Shown here: positions 37,001 through 47,770 of the stretch, piece after piece
Layout of the letters: each line of letters begins with the position of its first letter
How positions within the stretch are numbered: the stretch's first letter is position 1
NCBI RefSeq assembly: GCF_026212465.1
Contig: NC_080053.1
Location: 5,700,787 to 5,764,786, forward strand
DNA from: Amaranthus tricolor
Taxonomy: Eukaryota > Streptophyta > Magnoliopsida > Caryophyllales > Amaranthaceae
DNA: 64,000 bases
Direction of reading: 5' to 3'
The notes under the pieces: generated by a model
The model's database searches: none
What the model was told of the DNA's origin: nothing
What the model saw: the letters and a program-made list of their open reading frames with translations, nothing else
Position numbers and translations under genes: made by a program

Positions 37001-40000
37001 TCTATATAGCGTACCTCTTAGCTTAGGCTGCCATCATAGGTCACTTTCGGTTGCAGTTGTAGTATTAAAAGATGAAGTGGTTGTTGTATCACCAAATATC
37101 GGTCAAAAACCATGAGATGTCGCTTGAATCGGCCTTACATCTTCATAACACGACTAGTATGGGTTCAATAGATTTTAAAACCTTTATTTTTTTTTTGTTC
37201 GATGTGACCTTGTTTTGACACCATGGCAACCATTACAACAACATCCCAACATATATAGAGGTTGGCAATGAGCCAATAAATTAGTCCAATGGTCGTCCAC
37301 ATGGATTTTTTCATTCATTTTGGTTTTCTACCATCTCAATTTGTAAGTCTAGGTCCTTCATATCCGTTTCCACTCCTGTCCTTCAAGTCATCTCCCGTCT
37401 TCCGCATCTTTTTTTAAGTCTCCCAAGCTCCAACTTTTTATCTTCCTCATAGAGCGATTTCCTTCATTTCTAGCTTTATAACGCCTGTCGTTATCTCGTT
37501 TGGGTTAAAGTTTCACTCTATGTACTCTGTCGTGCTTCAACTTAATTTGAAACCTCGTGATTTAAACTCTTGTCTCCATCCCTCTAACTTAGCATCTACC
37601 CCCTCCTTAATTTGATCTACCAAAACAATGGCTTCAACAAACATGCACCAATGCACGTCTCCTTGTATCAATCGAATTATCTCATCTAAGACCGCCGCAA
37701 AACAAAAAAGTGCTTTGGGCCGAGTCTTGATGGAGGCCAATTGTGATTAGAAAATCCACTGTTGCCCCTCCACGGTTCTAACATTTGCCGTTACCTTTCG
37801 ATATATATGTTGCACAATATTAATGTAGTTCTTGGGAATACCCTTCTTTGTCATTCCCCACCAAAATACTTCTCTTGGTATCTTGTCGTATGCTTTTTCC
37901 AAGTTAGTAAAAGTCAAGTGCCACTCTCTTTTTCTAACCCTATAGTTTTCCACGCTTTGTCTCATAAGCTTAGCTTTTTGTGATGAAAGCTTAAAAATCA
38001 ATTTTAAAACATATAATACTTCAAACAACATGATATTCATATTTTAATATCAAAAAATTTGAAAAAACTTTATTATCCTTAAGATAAACACCACTTTAGC
38101 CCAAAACTATTATAATGAATATATGAAGAATTCCTTAAGTTATTTTCTTTTTCGCATGCTCTTTGTTTTTTCTTAAAAAAAAACAACGGTTTTTTGAACT
38201 TCATATTCAAGTAGATTTGGGTTTTGAGTTTTATTTGTTTTTCGAACAAACAAGCATAAGTTAATTACCTTCCCTAACAAGGAGTTTCACTGGGCGCACA
38301 AGGCGTGAAGCGCATTGAGGTGCCTAAGGCGCACACCTCTTGTAGTGGACTTTGCCTCACCTAGCCAAGGCGTTTTCTGCTGAGCCTGAGCTCAGGCGCA
38401 AAGCGACACACACTTTTTCAAACTAAACTCATAAGATGAACTGCTTCCACACTAGATCTCTCTGACATAAATGTAAACGAGTTTTCTGATATGGAGATAC
38501 ATCTCATACGTATCTGTAACACTCTTTCCCATAACTTCATAGTATGACCCTTGAATTTTATTCCTCGATAGTTGGAGCAATCTTAAACGTCTCTTTTGTT
38601 CTTGTAAATAGGCACTAGAGTCTTCTTTTCCAGTGATTGGGCATTTTGATTGTCCTCCAAATCTTGTTGAATAGATCAGTTAGCCAAGCTACTTTAATCT
38701 TCTCTAGGCATGTTCATACCCGAATTGGTCTACCATATGGCCATTTGCCTTTTTTAACTTCATATTCTTTAATTCTCTATCCAATTCTGAATTTTGTATT
38801 TTTCGCCTTAATTTCTATTTTCTTCTAAAAGAGCAATTGTTGTGTCCCCTATAACATCTCCTTGTTCTCCATTAAATAACTTATCAAAATTCTCCCTCCA
38901 TCTATCCGTGATGTTCTCGTCCTGAACTAGAATGTTCTTATTCTTTTTCTTAGTATTTGCTAAACCTATGTCATTTGTTTTTGCTTGCCTCCACTTTGTC
39001 ATCCTATATATAATTATCCTTTTTTTGAATTTAGTTTGTCAATCTCTTAAAAATCTTTAAATATGCCTCACGAGTAACTATATTTGTCTTGGTTTTGATT
39101 TTCTTACACTTGGCTAAAATTTCCTCATTACTGCATTTTTCTTAAGCAAGATAGCATTTTTCCTTTTCTTGATAACCGTCTTGATGTCCTCATTCCACCA
39201 CGTTGTATCCTTTACCACAAAATTACCCCTGTTATCCTAAAATGTCCTTACCTATTCGGATGATGCAAGTTTTCATCTTCGTTCAAGTATCCTGTGCATC
39301 TAAAGTATCTCCTAATCTGCTTCTTCAATAACTCTCTCGGCGTAGACTTTACTATTATCCTTTTTTAATCTTAACCATTTAATCGTACGCTTTTCTTTGG
39401 CTTTCTATACCTTTGGTCTTGATTGAAGGCGAACATCCAGAATAAGTAGTTTATGTTGGGTGGCTACCCTCTCTCTTGAGATAACCTTATCGTTTAGGCA
39501 ATTATCTCTAACTATCATTATACTCGTAAAAAACGTCTCAATTTGAGTTGTATTTACTCTAATTTGAAAAGTCACTAGGTGACTATCTCTTCTTAAATCA
39601 TGTTAACCGACAAATGAGAGTGCTAAATCTGAAATCTACTCTCCTCTGTATCCCTACTACCATAGTAAAAACCTCCATGAACGTTTTCGTACCCACTACG
39701 ACATACCCCTACGTGTCTATTCAATTTACTTTTGCTATAGAGCTTCTCATTCGTTGGTATGTTTTTCACCATATCATCTAGATGCTCTCATAATTTCTTT
39801 TTAATTTATGCTCTCATAATTCAATGTCTCTTTACCATATACAATTTTCGCTCTTATAATCCTATCATCCTTTCAGCATACATCTACTACATCCTTAGAT
39901 GTTTGTTTATGCATAATAACATCAACTCCATTTCAGTTTCTTTCTTATCCCAAGCATTACATTTTATATTTTTGTCTTTCACCTATTATTGTTCTCGCAC

Positions 40001-43000
40001 TATCTCTAACATTTTTGTCTCCAATAGATATAAAATGTTAATTTTTCTCATTTCCATGATAACCACCGGCAATAAAAACCAATCGGTCAAAATATTAATG
40101 TTCTAAGATTCCATTTTTAACCCAAGACCCTTGGTTTTCCTTAACCTCTTATGCTTAAAACCTATGTGCCCTTGCTCATTTGACACCACACCTGGCCATG
40201 CGGGGCGTCGTTGCTTGACGGCTTAGTAATAGTAACCTCTTTTTGGTCATTTGACACCACACTTGGGTAATGAGGCACGTCGCTTCTGGACGATGGCCTA
40301 GCAGCCTTTGCATACTTTTTACTAAACCCAAGCCTAAGAAGTGCAGCTAGCATGTCACTAAGTAGGGAATGCCCTTGTGAGCATTGATTTTTGGTTCATA
40401 ATCATGGGATGTGACTAACTTTTATTGAGTTAGTTATCACTAACTTACCCTTCACCCTCCTTTATCCGATTTTAGGACCGACAATATGTGACAAGCACTC
40501 ACAAGCGGAGTTACACCATGACAACCATTGATTTGGATAATTTAAATAGCCAGATCAATCATCACCAATGATGTACATAGGTTGTTGCGTATTGCAAGTT
40601 GATGTGTGATCTCTAAATGCCAAGCCTAAGCTTTACCTATTATAAAAACACCATTGGTACCAATATCACTTGCCATTTGTAACCAGTTTTAAAGATAATT
40701 TAGATTTTAAATGTTTCTTTTGATTCTTATGCTCATTGAAGGATTGGAGTCATTGGACTCACGAGATTAATTATATCAATGATGCAAATAATATACTTTG
40801 GTGGAGTAGATGAACTATTAAATATTGTTTTCGATGCGTTTTTGATAGAATCCATGAGTTTTTTTTGCTCCTTATAATGGTAGTAACAATGTTTTCTATT
40901 TTCGTTTTAATCACACAACCAATGCATTTTTTTCAAACGGCCCCTCCATATTCCTTTCTTGTTATTCTTGCTTAATCTCTTCATCTTAAATGCATTATTT
41001 ACCCCATTTTAATCAACTTATTGCCTTGCTAGAATATGCTATAAAATTGATTCAATGAGATAGGATGGTGACTAGTACCTAGAAGGGAAAGTTGATTTGG
41101 TATATGATTTTTTATAAGCATGACTATGTTATTGGATTAAGATCTAGGTTGATATAAGTTTCCTAAAGTGGATTGATTTTTCCGTGTTAGTTCTCACGTT
41201 GTCTTATTTTTTTATACCATATGAAGCTCCAACCTTTATGAATAAGTTGTTGTGTATTAAGTGACTAGTATTACCGAAATATCTAAATCATGGATACATG
41301 GAATGCAGGACGTAGCCTCGTTCAATGATCCGTTAACGTCTGTCCCCAATCACCACGAAACGTGACCCAAATTGTTTAAGGTATTGTTCTGGTGTAGACG
41401 ACCTTTTTGAAAGGTATTTTGGCCTTCATTTACAAATTAAATAAAAGATAAGGAAGGAATAAATGAGATGAAATCTAGATAACTAAAAAACTTCCACGTT
41501 AAAACAATTTTTTAAAGCAAAAAAAATCAAATTTATTTTATTTTGTTTTCAAATATAACTTTATACATAATGTATCTCGTATCTAGTCTAGATTGCGTTC
41601 CTTGTTCTCGTTTCTGTTCCCGTTCCAAACCGAATGTCATTCCAGATATTCTAAGCTACATTTGTGTCATTGTTGGGACAAGCAGTCAATTTTGGCTTTT
41701 TCCCCATAAACGGTGAATTATTGCTCCTTAATGTTAATGGTATCTTATATGAATGACATTTTGTTGTTCCACTAATGTAGTTTGATTCTGGCTTATAATG
41801 TAGTTTATCAATACCTGATATTGGGGAATTCAAAATACTCCACTTTCCATTCAATCCAGTGCTCTTTTGTGTGGAATACAAGTATACTTTTAATATAATA
41901 GAGTTCTTAGCTTGATTTGCGATTTTTTGTTGAAATTTTGGTTTTCCAATACAGTGACTCCCAACCTTCCTTTTTTATGGCTTTTACGAGATGAAAATGA
42001 TTGTGAAGGTTTTTCCTTTTTGATTCACTAGAACTTTTTTGTATGGACTACCCATACAAGTGTACATGAAGATTAACTTGGTGATACTTTGCAAATTACC
42101 CCTAATTAGTTTTTTAGCTACCAAATTAATACCAATATCCTTGAGCCAAAATATAGTATTATAAAACTTTTTAATTTTGGTTATGGAAGTCTTAGGTTAA
42201 GAGAAGCAAGGGCCTTTATTTTTATTCTTTGTTTAGCAATATGATAGGTTATTTTGACTACAATATTGGATGGAATGTTCGTCCTTTATAGCTTTCTTTT
42301 GCATACTTTTTGAGGTTCTAGTTTGAGAAATCTATATTGCTATGTTGTGTTTGATTTGCTTATTTTCTTTTTGGTAATTCTAATTACATTTTAAAATTCT
42401 CAGCATGATTATAATCATTATGGACTATCAAGTATCACGTGTTTTTTGCAATTTATTTCCAAGGATTGCCTTTAGATACGAGAACATACAGGTGGACAAA
42501 GAGGTGTATCCTACTTTGACCAAAGAAAACGGCACAAATGAACTTAATAGTTAATACATGCATTTTTGGATAAGGCTTCAAGATATATTGAAGTGTATAA
42601 TTTCCTCCTTACTTTGTTTTATCTTTTAAGCTTTGTTTTCCTTTGAACTTCCTAAGATAGTACAAAAATGTGGTAGTGGGGATGATGAGGCTGTCGTTCC
42701 GCCAAATGTCAGCCTAGACCATGAAATATCGCTTGGAATGACCTAAAACATTTTTACACCGTTACGATACGCGTTATACTAGTTCAGTATATTTGAAAAC
42801 CTTTATGATATATGATACAATATGACCTTATTTTTGCCCTATGCTGCCTACTCTTTTTGGTGAAGACTATTTTGATTATTTGCTCTCTTTGTTAATTTAT
42901 TTTATAAACAACTTAAGGTGTAATATTCCTTCACACATGATTATCTTAAAAGCAAATGGGACATATGCATTTGTCCGGGCTCATGCCATTGTTTCTTCAG

Positions 43001-46000
43001 AAGTGATTATTTGCTTTCTTTGTTAATTTATTTTAAGGTGAAGACTATTTTGATTATTTGCTTTCTTTGTTAATTTATTTTATAAACAAAACTTAAGTTG
43101 CACGTAAAGTTTCTTGTGCAGTTGTGTCCTTTTAGGCATTTTTTATGCATTATGATCTGTGCTTTTATTTATTGCTGTAGAGGTCTATAATCAACTTGAA
43201 TTGCCAGAAATTTTTATGAATAAATTCTATATTTGTCAGCTTTGCCTTTCGGTTAGGCCTCCTCTATATAGCACGATGTGTTTACATGTATGCTTGCATG
43301 TATGTGGTTCAGAAAATTTGACGTCCATTAGTAGATTTTCACTTAATGATGGGAGATGCCAGTGAATTTGAATCTTTTAGATTTAAGTACTCATTACGTT
43401 ATTGATCGAAGTGTTTCAGGCAATGTGCAATGGTAAAAGTTGCTCTGTCATCAATTTGTCCTTATATGGTGTGTTTTATTTATTTGTTTTGTAGAGATCA
43501 ATTTGTTGCTTGTCATACTTTAAAGTATTTCATCAATCTTCTAAAGGTTTACATTCTACTGTAGCTTTGATTGACTATGTTCTGAGCTTCTGGATTAAAT
43601 TGCTCTTCTCAAGAACGAAGATTCAGTTTTGTGGAGTTCTTAATATGCAGTGCTTCAATGATTGCAAAGTGTTATTCTTGCACTTGTAGATATTCCTTAT
43701 TTGTACTCTTCAATGCTTGTTAAATGACTTTCAAAGTATTTATATTCAATTCTTATGATGGTTGCAGGTCAGAATTGTTAAATGCACTGTGGATGATGTA
43801 TGTGTCGATGTATCATTCAATCAAACGGCTGGGGTCTATGCGTTGTACTTTTTTGAGCAGGTTAGTCCGAATTGTCTCGCATATACACCTATTTTGCAGA
43901 TTTCTTACCTTTACTGGGTGTGTCAGACTTGCTAGTTTTGAGTTTTGGGAGTCATGTTTTGAGAAAACACAATTAGCATTTACCAATCTTAAAATATGTA
44001 ATTTTGACCCTGTGCATTTTACGTATGATTGTGTTTCATCAATTGGGTATTGCTAGTCTCACAGATTTATAAAAGGATTGTCTGCTAGACATGGTCTAAG
44101 CGGTCTAAGCACATCCAAACATACGTGTAGCTGCTATTGAAATGGATGTTTTCACCTACTTTATTTTGAATACTTGTTCTGATTTTTGACTAGGTGGACC
44201 AAATTATTGGCAAAGATCATTTTTTTAAGCGCAGTGTGATTCTGATCAAAGCATGGTGCTATTACGAGAGCCGAATTCTTGGTGGATATTATGGTCTAAT
44301 ATCAACGTATGCTTTGGAGACTATGATCTTACATGTCATCAATCTCTTCCATTCTAAATTACCGTGTCCTTTAGCCGTAAGTTTTATTGTTAATAAGTTT
44401 ATATGTTTTCTATTTACTGAAGCAATGATTGTCACTTAAGAATACTTGACCAAAAAATAGTTGAGTTTAGCCTTTTCCATGTACGTGTAGAATCCGGTCA
44501 AATTTAATTAAAAGAAAATTGTTAATTGGATTGTACTTCTATCTTCTTTCATATTGGTAATCTTAAAGTTACAATGTTCTTTTGTTATAATAAAATTACC
44601 TTTATTATTGTACTGATATGATATACTTCTTCTGGTGTTGCTACATTTCTGTTTTTCATGCTATTCAATGCACAATTTTGATTTTTAATATCTTTAATTT
44701 GATGTAAAAAAAAAAACTCTATAAAGTTAACATGAAAACATGCATTAAGACGAATCAAACAAGATCTCACTTGACTATGTTTTACACTATACATAGAGAA
44801 GTATAATGCCAAATAAGATCAGTTGTAGTTGCTACAAGAACTGTAGCAACTGTTAAAATCCAGAGGAAGTATCTTACTATAACTATAGCTTATGGTTTGA
44901 ATCCAAAGAATTTGACAAAATGTCTTGGTTTTGAAGAGTTTTGAATAAACATTCACAAGTTTTGTTTGACTTGCAGGTTTTGCATAAATTCTTAGAATAC
45001 TACAGTACTTTTGATTGGAAAAGTTATTGTGTAGGAGTGAATGGTCTTGTCTTAATATCATCTCTTCCAGAAATAGTTGGTAATTAATTTTCCATCTACC
45101 TCTTGCTTCGTTTTCCGTCTGTAATGCTGCTGCACGTCAACTAACCTTCTTTGCTGACAAGTCGTTTTGGCATTCACCTCACAGTGCAACCCCCACTTCA
45201 ATGCGATGAGCCACTGCTGAAGGATGAATTTATTAAGAGTTCTAAAGAAGCAACCTTATCTTCTTTGGGACTTTTTGGATTTCAAATGCCTGCATTTCCC
45301 GTGAAGTTTATGAACATTTTTGATCCTCTCAGAGACGACAACAACTTAGGCCGCAGTGTTAGCAAGGGTAATTCAGTTCAATGCCAAGACGTTCGTCAAC
45401 ATTTTTTATTAATATAATATTCTTGTTTCTTCAACAATACTCATTATTCTTGTAACAGGTAACTTTTATCGAATAAGAAGTGCTTTCTCTTATGCTGCTC
45501 AAAAGTTGAGTGATATTTTGATGTTACCCGACGAACATATTAAGAATGGACTTGAAAACTTTTTCAAGGATACATTGGAGAAAAATGGAAAAGGAAAGCG
45601 GGCAGATGTTGATGTTCCTGTGCCAGCATATGGTTCCAAGTTCTATTCTTGCAACAGTATCAATGATTGTCTTCTTTCCGGAATAAATTATGGTCTGTGG
45701 TTTCATGATCATGGTATAATATATCCTATTGTGCCCTGTACATCACAAAATCAGTTTGTGTGGAATAATCAATGGCCAGAAATCGGTTATAATGCGCACT
45801 ATGATCAGAATTTCTATTATGGTACAAGTTTTGACCCTAGTCCACCATCATATTATGCTGGTGTGAATAGTATTACACTCACCAATGCAGCTTTTGCTGA
45901 AGAGAACTGGAAATCGAGGGGCACAGGCACATTCATCCCTCATCATGTAATTCTTTATTTCTTTCAATTTGTCGTTCTTTTTCTGTATTCCCACACTTTA

Positions 46001-46958
46001 TTTAGATTAACATTTATTTTTAGCTATAAACTAATTGTTGAACATTGCATTATGGAGAATATTGCCTTAAACACAGGATGTGGGATTATTTTTCTTGTTA
46101 CGTTTCATTTTTTCTGCTCTCGGCTATTCATTTTTGTATCTTGTTGGAACCAGGACCATTTTCTTCGGCGGAACATAGTTTTGGATGCAAGTGTAAAGGA
46201 ACGTGAAATTTGGAAGAAACGTGAAAGTAGGAAGGAAGATAAAAATGGGAAAGCACATGAAAATGGGAAGGAACGGGAAAGTAGAAAGGGGTTTGAAATA
46301 GTGGACTCTCCAGCTTGCACACCCAGAGAAGCGCATTTGTCTTCCGTTGGAAACATTGGAGCCTTCAATTACTCGATAGAAGAGTTCCCTATTCTTCCTG
46401 GAAGTAAGCCTGTACTTATTAAGGTCAACCAGTTGACTTGTCTTGAGCCTGCTCAAGTCGAAGAGATTTCGGCTTCATTGGATAGCCTTGACTTAGATAG
46501 CTTCAAACACTCGTCGCCTATATCTCTGTCACTGTCAGAACCAAGCAAGCAATCAGATTTTGATGTTTCAGTTAATCCGGACTTGGTGGCTTACCCAACT
46601 GTGGTAGTACTGGAAAACCAAGAATTATCTAAGATTGAGGAAAAGCCGTAAGAATTTCTTATTCCCTTGGTAGCTAGTTGATTTTAAATTTTATTTACTA
46701 GGAATATTCCTTATATCATCTACCCCTGCCTGGATTCTGTTGCCGCTTCATTGCCTCACTCACCTACAACCTCCGCCCCCTGTTCGAATATGTAGGGTGA
46801 TCGTGGTACAGCCACCACAGCTGGAAGACAAACAGGAGTTTCCCCCTTTAATCCGAGCTGCTGAACCCGTGATAACGCTTAGTAAGAAGGAATTCCCTCC
46901 TCTTCGCACATACTTGAAGTCACATAAAAGTAGGAAGTGGAGAAAGGACACCAAGTGA
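30790..46958 (+). CDS. DNA polymerase beta-type nucleotidyltransferase (PAP/OAS1 substrate-binding superfamily), 9 exons, 709 aa
   Basis: Coding exons: 30790-31029, 33645-33827, 43768-43860, 44194-44376, 44977-45079, 45185-45367, 45459-45946, 46154-46647 and 46796-46958. All introns are GT-AG, and the joined length is 2130 nt, giving 709 residues plus a stop. The catalytic core is visible: a GS motif (G85-S86), Asp97-Ile-Asp99, and a third carboxylate at Asp155 in VDVSFN. A helical region with the GGYYGLISTYALE motif follows (about residues 173-268). Residues from about 330 are poorly conserved in kind: Tyr/Asn/Pro-rich, then Lys/Glu/Arg-rich, then a basic C-terminus. Known plant relatives (At3g51620, At3g56320, At2g40520) are annotated only as PAP/OAS1-like. 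By analogy it would add nucleotides to RNA 3' ends, but the substrate is unknown. No signal peptide is evident, so a nuclear or cytosolic site is likely. A second Met lies at codon 2. Confidence 0.93.
31030..31979 (+). other. Intron 1, first part
   Basis: T-rich intron sequence. A short dispersed-repeat fragment begins near 31664 (GTGGCAGACCCAGAACTC). No other feature seen. Confidence 0.5.
31980..32276. mobile_element. MULE-type MITE with long inverted ends (intron 1)
   Basis: A 297-bp element. Roughly its first 85 bp, starting GGAAAAATTACCGTGAATAA, are nearly the reverse complement of its last 85 bp (GGAAAAATTACCATGAATAA on the other strand). The flanking 9-mers AATAATATT (31971-31979) and AATTATATT (32277-32285) differ at one base, consistent with an aged 9-bp duplication. 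The transcript would fold into a long hairpin. Confidence 0.7.
32606..32688 (+). repeat. tDNA-derived SINE head (intron 1)
   Basis: GTCATAGCTCAACTGGTTAA (A-box-like) and GTAGGTTCCATTCCTGG (B-box-like) are spaced as in a tRNA gene. The acceptor-stem ends do not pair, so this is a tDNA-derived repeat and not a working tRNA gene. It directly abuts the next MITE. Confidence 0.55.
32690..32948. mobile_element. Stowaway MITE, 259 bp (intron 1)
   Basis: The left end CTTCCTCCGTTCCAAAATAC, preceded by TA, pairs with the right end GTAATTTGGAAGGAG. The interior AGACAAATCAAACCGGATCT block is the same family core as in the 3681-bp unit and at 44626. The right-hand TA has decayed. Confidence 0.75.
33645..33827 (+). 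CDS. Nucleotidyltransferase exon 2 (active site)
   Basis: 61 codons, phase 0 at both ends (acceptor TTTTTCCAG, donor CAG then GTTTGA). It encodes the glycine-serine strand FGS and the metal-binding Asp97-x-Asp99 in HGDIDLT, the core of the polymerase beta fold. This makes an inactive paralogue unlikely. Confidence 0.93.
33828..37058 (+). other. Intron 2, first part
   Basis: T-rich intron sequence with no exon or intact element found. Starting at about 36187, CATAGTGCAAAAAC resembles the left end of the CATAG-type MITE family, but the rest is too diverged to bound. Confidence 0.5.
37059..37225. mobile_element. hAT-type MITE, degraded copy D (intron 2)
   Basis: It shares the interior ATATCGGTCAAAAACCATGA and GACCTTGTTTTGACAC blocks with the copies at 42656 and 63271. 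The ends have eroded (GTAGTATTAAAA and CACCATG) and no target duplication is visible. Confidence 0.5.
37226..40110 (-). pseudogene. Antisense RTE-type LINE remnant (intron 2)
   Basis: Read on the minus strand from about 40110 down, fragments appear in the right order. First, endonuclease remnants (KDVVDV and RAKIVYGKETLN near 39900-39840, then GYENVHGGFYYG near 39680). Next, a WWNEDIK block (near 39205) and a linker ending DRWRENFDKLFNGEQ (38808-39002). Then reverse transcriptase (TFTNLEKAYDKIPREVFWWG near 37870), and VLDEIIRLIQGDVHWC with the YADD-equivalent site damaged (CMFVEA, about 37640). Many stops and frameshifts make it dead. The 3' end has a TTG-rich tail, as RTE elements do. It sits antisense to the host gene and was later interrupted by another element (37969-38427). 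Confidence 0.8.
37969..38427. mobile_element. 459-bp element inserted in the LINE
   Basis: It is flanked by the exact 8-bp repeat CTCATAAG (37961-37968 and 38428-38435). Removing it and one repeat copy rejoins the LINE frame across EAVHLM and RQSVENYR, which proves a clean later insertion. The ends CTTAGCTTTTTGTG and TTTAGTTTGAAAAAGTG (other strand) are weakly inverted, and 8 bp fits a hAT-like element. The right third contains a GC-rich block with AAGGCGCACA-like motifs, unusual in this AT-rich intron. Confidence 0.75.
40111..42655 (+). other. Intron 2, middle part
   Basis: Possibly the 5' flank of the LINE up to about 40370, where two TTTGACACCACAC-type blocks lie about 60 bp apart. After that, T-rich intron with dispersed-repeat fragments (near 41285-41370 and 41585-41640). 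No exon found. Confidence 0.45.
42656..42843. mobile_element. hAT-type MITE, copy C (intron 2)
   Basis: A 188-bp element with ends GATAGTACAAAAATG and TTTTTGCCCTATG. The flanking 8-mers CTTCCTAA (42648-42655) and CTGCCTAC (42844-42851) match at six of eight positions, as expected for an old duplication. The interior resembles copies A and B. Confidence 0.6.
42859..43096 (+). repeat. Local direct duplication in intron 2
   Basis: The block beginning GGTGAAGACTATTTTGATTA and running into TTTATAAACAA occurs at 42859 and again at 43037 (178-bp offset). A shorter third copy of TTTGCTTTCTTTGTTAATTT lies between them (about 43011). Confidence 0.8.
43768..43860 (+). CDS. Nucleotidyltransferase exon 3
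   Basis: 31 codons, phase 0 (acceptor GGTTGCAG, donor CAG then GTTAGT). It carries the third catalytic carboxylate, Asp155, in VCVDVSFN, and the start of the loop that contacts the nucleotide. Confidence 0.93.
44194..44376 (+). CDS. Nucleotidyltransferase exon 4
   Basis: 61 codons, phase 0. It encodes the first helices of the PAP/OAS1-type domain: RSVILIKAWCYYES, then the substrate-binding GGYYGLISTYALETMILH segment typical of the family. Donor GTAAGT. Confidence 0.93.
44626..44869. mobile_element. Stowaway MITE, 244 bp (intron 4)
   Basis: TA-flanked. The left end CTTCTTCTGGTGTTGCTAC and the reversed right end CTTCCTCTGGATTTTAACAG are inverted. The core AGACGAATCAAACAAGATCT is the family signature. 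It fills most of intron 4. Confidence 0.8.
44977..45079 (+). CDS. Nucleotidyltransferase exon 5
   Basis: 103 nt, ending in phase 1 (GTTG then GTAATT). It encodes VLHKFLEYYSTFDWKSYCV and the strand GLVLISSLPEIV, the end of the helical domain. Confidence 0.92.
45185..45367 (+). CDS. Nucleotidyltransferase exon 6
   Basis: 183 nt, phase 1 at both ends (acceptor CCTCACAG, donor AAGG then GTAATT). It encodes the FPVKFMNIFDPLRDDNNLGR segment. The N-P-L-x-x-x-N-N-L-G pattern is typical of this plant group and closes the catalytic module. Confidence 0.92.
45459..45946 (+). CDS. Nucleotidyltransferase exon 7
   Basis: 488 nt. It begins NFYRIRSAFSYAAQKLSDIL, a conserved helix directly after the catalytic module, and becomes Tyr/Asn/Pro-rich and probably disordered after about residue 370. 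The end at CATCAT then GTAATT is supported by a good donor. Confidence 0.88.
45947..46153 (+). other. Intron 7, 207 nt, frame-preserving
   Basis: The intron length is a multiple of three and has no in-frame stop, so retention would insert 69 residues. These are strongly hydrophobic (Phe/Leu/Ile-rich), as expected from translating a T-rich intron. GT-AG borders are clear (GTAATT and GGAACCAG), so I treat it as an intron. Confidence 0.75.
46154..46647 (+). CDS. Nucleotidyltransferase exon 8
   Basis: 494 nt, ending in phase 2 (AAGCC then GTAAGA). It encodes a Lys/Glu/Arg-rich low-complexity stretch with repeats of the KERESRK type, then the EEFPILPG motif and a Ser/Leu-rich tail. Likely disordered and possibly an interaction region. 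Confidence 0.88.
46796..46958 (+). CDS. Nucleotidyltransferase exon 9 (C-terminus)
   Basis: The acceptor TATGTAG restores frame (CCG, then GTG ATC). It encodes two EFPPL motifs 21 residues apart and a basic end (KSHKSRKWRKDTK) before TGA. The basic tail could bind RNA or act as a nuclear signal. Confidence 0.85.
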
Positions 46959-47770
46959 AATTCAGAAGTTGGGTATGGAAAGGAACTGATATTTACAAAG
47001 GTATGGAAAGGTACAAATACTGCATTATCTTTTTTACCTAGTTTCTATTTATTTGTATGTTTTTTTAGGGCATGCTTGGATTGGGTGTAAATATTTAAGG
47101 GGGAAATAAAGTCAAACTAATGAAATGAATGCAAATAGAGATGCATTTGTAGTTCAGATAGTTGTGAAAAAGGTAAAATGAACACGAAATAAAAATAATA
47201 ATGTAAAAAGATCATTTCCCCTTATGGAGGTAATACATTCCCCACCCTCCCCTAGGGTAAATATTTGAATTAGTTATAGTTGGTGAAAAAGGTAATAGTT
47301 GAAGGACTGTTTGGTTGCACTCTCCTTTATGGGTATGAGTTTCCGCCATCCTTCCCTTCCCAGGCCCCGATGAACGGGATACACTAGGTATGATGATGAT
47401 GATATTCTTGACTAACATCGAGTTCTTTGTGTGTGTGTTCATGATTTATTTCCGTAACCCCAATGCCATTAGCCATTAGCCAATTAGCAGGGTACGCATG
47501 AAATGAGCATCGTTGTAAATTGTGTGTCTAACTTTGGTATTGTCCATTGACAGGATCGAGTTTATGGATGTGGTTGATATAGAAGGGCGACATTGACGAT
47601 CGAGAAAGTTTAACATAGAAAATTCAAAATAACATGAAAAACATCAAAGCGAGAAGCCAGTGATCGCTGGTGAGAAGTTCACCATTGAAGTAGAAGCTGA
47701 AGCTGAAGCTTTTTACATATTTGTAATTTGTAGTTTGTAATTTGAGAATGAGTCTTTCAGGAACTCTTAC
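46959..47770 (+). other. Probable 3' UTR with an intron
   Basis: A possible donor (AAAG then GTATGG, near 47000) and an acceptor (CATTGACAG at about 47553) would splice out the MITE at 47068. TTTGTAATTTGTAGTTTGTAA near 47720-47745 looks like polyadenylation context. Inferred only. Confidence 0.4.
47068..47300. mobile_element. Tourist/PIF-type MITE, partial
   Basis: Preceded by TTA. The left end GGGCATGCTTGGATTGGGTG and following TAAATATTTAAGGG match the left end of the element at 62187. The right boundary is not clear. Confidence 0.55.

Noticed and set aside
40162..40353. 63-codon minus-strand ORF near the LINE 5' end
   Set aside because: Made of two similar short blocks 60 bp apart; no LINE ORF1 or other motif is visible.
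46105..46456. Minus-strand ORFs opposite exon 8
   Set aside because: Shadow frames of a Lys/Glu-rich exon; they show Phe/Ser/Pro-rich low complexity only.
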